13,751 nt of DNA from contig URGG01000052.1 of the NCBI GenBank assembly GCA_900547345.1, positions 1 to 13,751 on the forward strand. The letters are read 5' to 3'. The translations under genes were made by a program, and so were the position numbers. The notes beneath the pieces are model-generated. The model ran no database searches. It had not been told where the DNA came from and was given only the letters and a program-made list of their open reading frames with translations. The stretch comes from an uncultured Collinsella sp. Lineage in GTDB: Bacteria > Actinomycetota > Coriobacteriia > Coriobacteriales > Coriobacteriaceae. The first letter of the stretch is position 1. Each line of letters starts with the position of its first letter. Of the stretch, positions 13,545 to 13,751 are shown one piece after another.

Positions 13545-13611
13545 AGTTGCGGTGAAATAGGGACTGTTTGGCGGCCTAACAGGCTTAAACAGTCCGTATT
13601 TCACCGCAACT
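13545..13611. repeat. Large palindrome with 25-bp arms
   Basis: The left arm (13545-13569, reading AGTTGCGGTGAAATAG and on) is the reverse complement of the right arm (13587-13611) with a single mismatch at 13560/13596. The 17-nt centre contains a further GCC/GGC stem. On the minus strand it begins 18 nt after the stop of the XdhC-family gene and is followed after 2 nt by TTTTT (13542-13538), so it can act as that gene's terminator. The arms are much longer than in the other terminators here, and the sequence has the look of a dispersed intergenic palindrome. Confidence 0.85.
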
Positions 13612-13628
13612 TATTGGTGGGGATGCGA

Positions 13629-13751
13629 TTAGCGCTTGCGGGGGACGAGTTTGGTGCGGCGAAGGTGGATCATCTCGGCGGCGATGGAGATGGCGATCTC
13701 CTCGGGGTCCTCGGCCTCGATGGCAACGCCGATCGGAAGGTGCAGCTCGTC
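13629..13751 (-). CDS. XdhC/CoxI-family protein, C-terminal fragment
   Basis: Only the last 40 residues are in the window; the gene continues past the right edge. LHLPIGVAIEAEDPEEIAIS followed by IAAEMIHLRR is the end of the Rossmann-like C-terminal domain of XdhC proteins, which help mature and insert the molybdenum cofactor in xanthine dehydrogenase-type enzymes. A basic tail (TKLVPRKR) closes it. It runs in the same direction as rplE but has no known functional link to ribosomal proteins. Whether a molybdenum hydroxylase gene lies beside it cannot be seen. Confidence 0.85.
   Translation of the reverse strand, partial: DELHLPIGVAIEAEDPEEIAISIAAEMIHLRRTKLVPRKR

Larger units (their letters stand above)
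13318..13628. other. Non-coding region between rplE and the XdhC-family gene
   Basis: These 311 nt carry no supportable gene. Read toward rplE they hold a large palindrome, a tandem 8-mer, a promoter candidate, a foldable leader and the rplE ribosome binding site; each is listed separately. rplX, expected here, is absent. Confidence 0.8.

Noticed and set aside
13287..13604. A 105-codon minus-strand frame across the region upstream of rplE
   Set aside because: It runs through the palindrome, the promoter candidate and into rplE in another frame, has no ribosome site and no recognisable sequence.
1..13751. CRISPR arrays, tRNA or rRNA genes, insertion sequences, prophage genes
   Set aside because: No regularly spaced repeats, cloverleaf-like sequences, transposase or phage proteins were seen on either strand.

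Overview
The window is a stretch of bacterial chromosome dominated by a long ribosomal-protein operon on the minus strand. Moderately high GC, frequent GTG and TTG starts, Zn-type S14, cysteine-ligand-free S4, a class A penicillin-binding protein with a Thr/Gly/Pro tail, and ArgR all fit a gut actinobacterium of the Coriobacteriia, most likely Collinsella or a close relative. The genus is my inference from protein resemblance; no search was run.

Left edge (1-903): the 3' end of a plus-strand penicillin-binding protein gene, closed by a strong terminator. It runs tail to tail with argR on the minus strand, which has its own terminator. Next come argR (904-1341), a 13-bp perfect inverted repeat (1430-1467), a family 2 glycosyltransferase of unknown substrate (1474-2514) and truA (2676-3500), all on the minus strand.

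Core (3536-13317): read from right to left, the operon is rplE, rpsN, rpsH, rplF, rplR, rpsE, rpmD, rplO, secY, adk, map, infA, rpmJ, rpsM, rpsK, rpsD, rpoA, rplQ, ending at a textbook terminator with a UUCG loop (3536-3566). This is the classical spc plus alpha gene order. It supplies ribosomal proteins, the protein export channel, adenylate kinase, N-terminal Met removal, initiation factor 1 and the RNA polymerase alpha subunit. Genes are tightly packed, and several Shine-Dalgarno sequences lie inside the end of the preceding gene. Four wider gaps (rplE-rpsN, rpsN-rpsH, rplF-rplR, infA-rpmJ) hold inverted repeats without U-tracts.

Right edge (13318-13751): the operon does not continue into rplX/rplN as expected. 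rplE is the first gene. It is preceded by a plausible promoter (13455-13483) and a roughly 130-nt leader that can fold, then by a 25-bp-arm palindrome (13545-13611), then by the C-terminus of an XdhC-family protein. The break in the spc operon, the structured leader and the palindrome are the most interesting parts. I found no CRISPR array, tRNA, rRNA, insertion sequence or obviously new multi-gene system.
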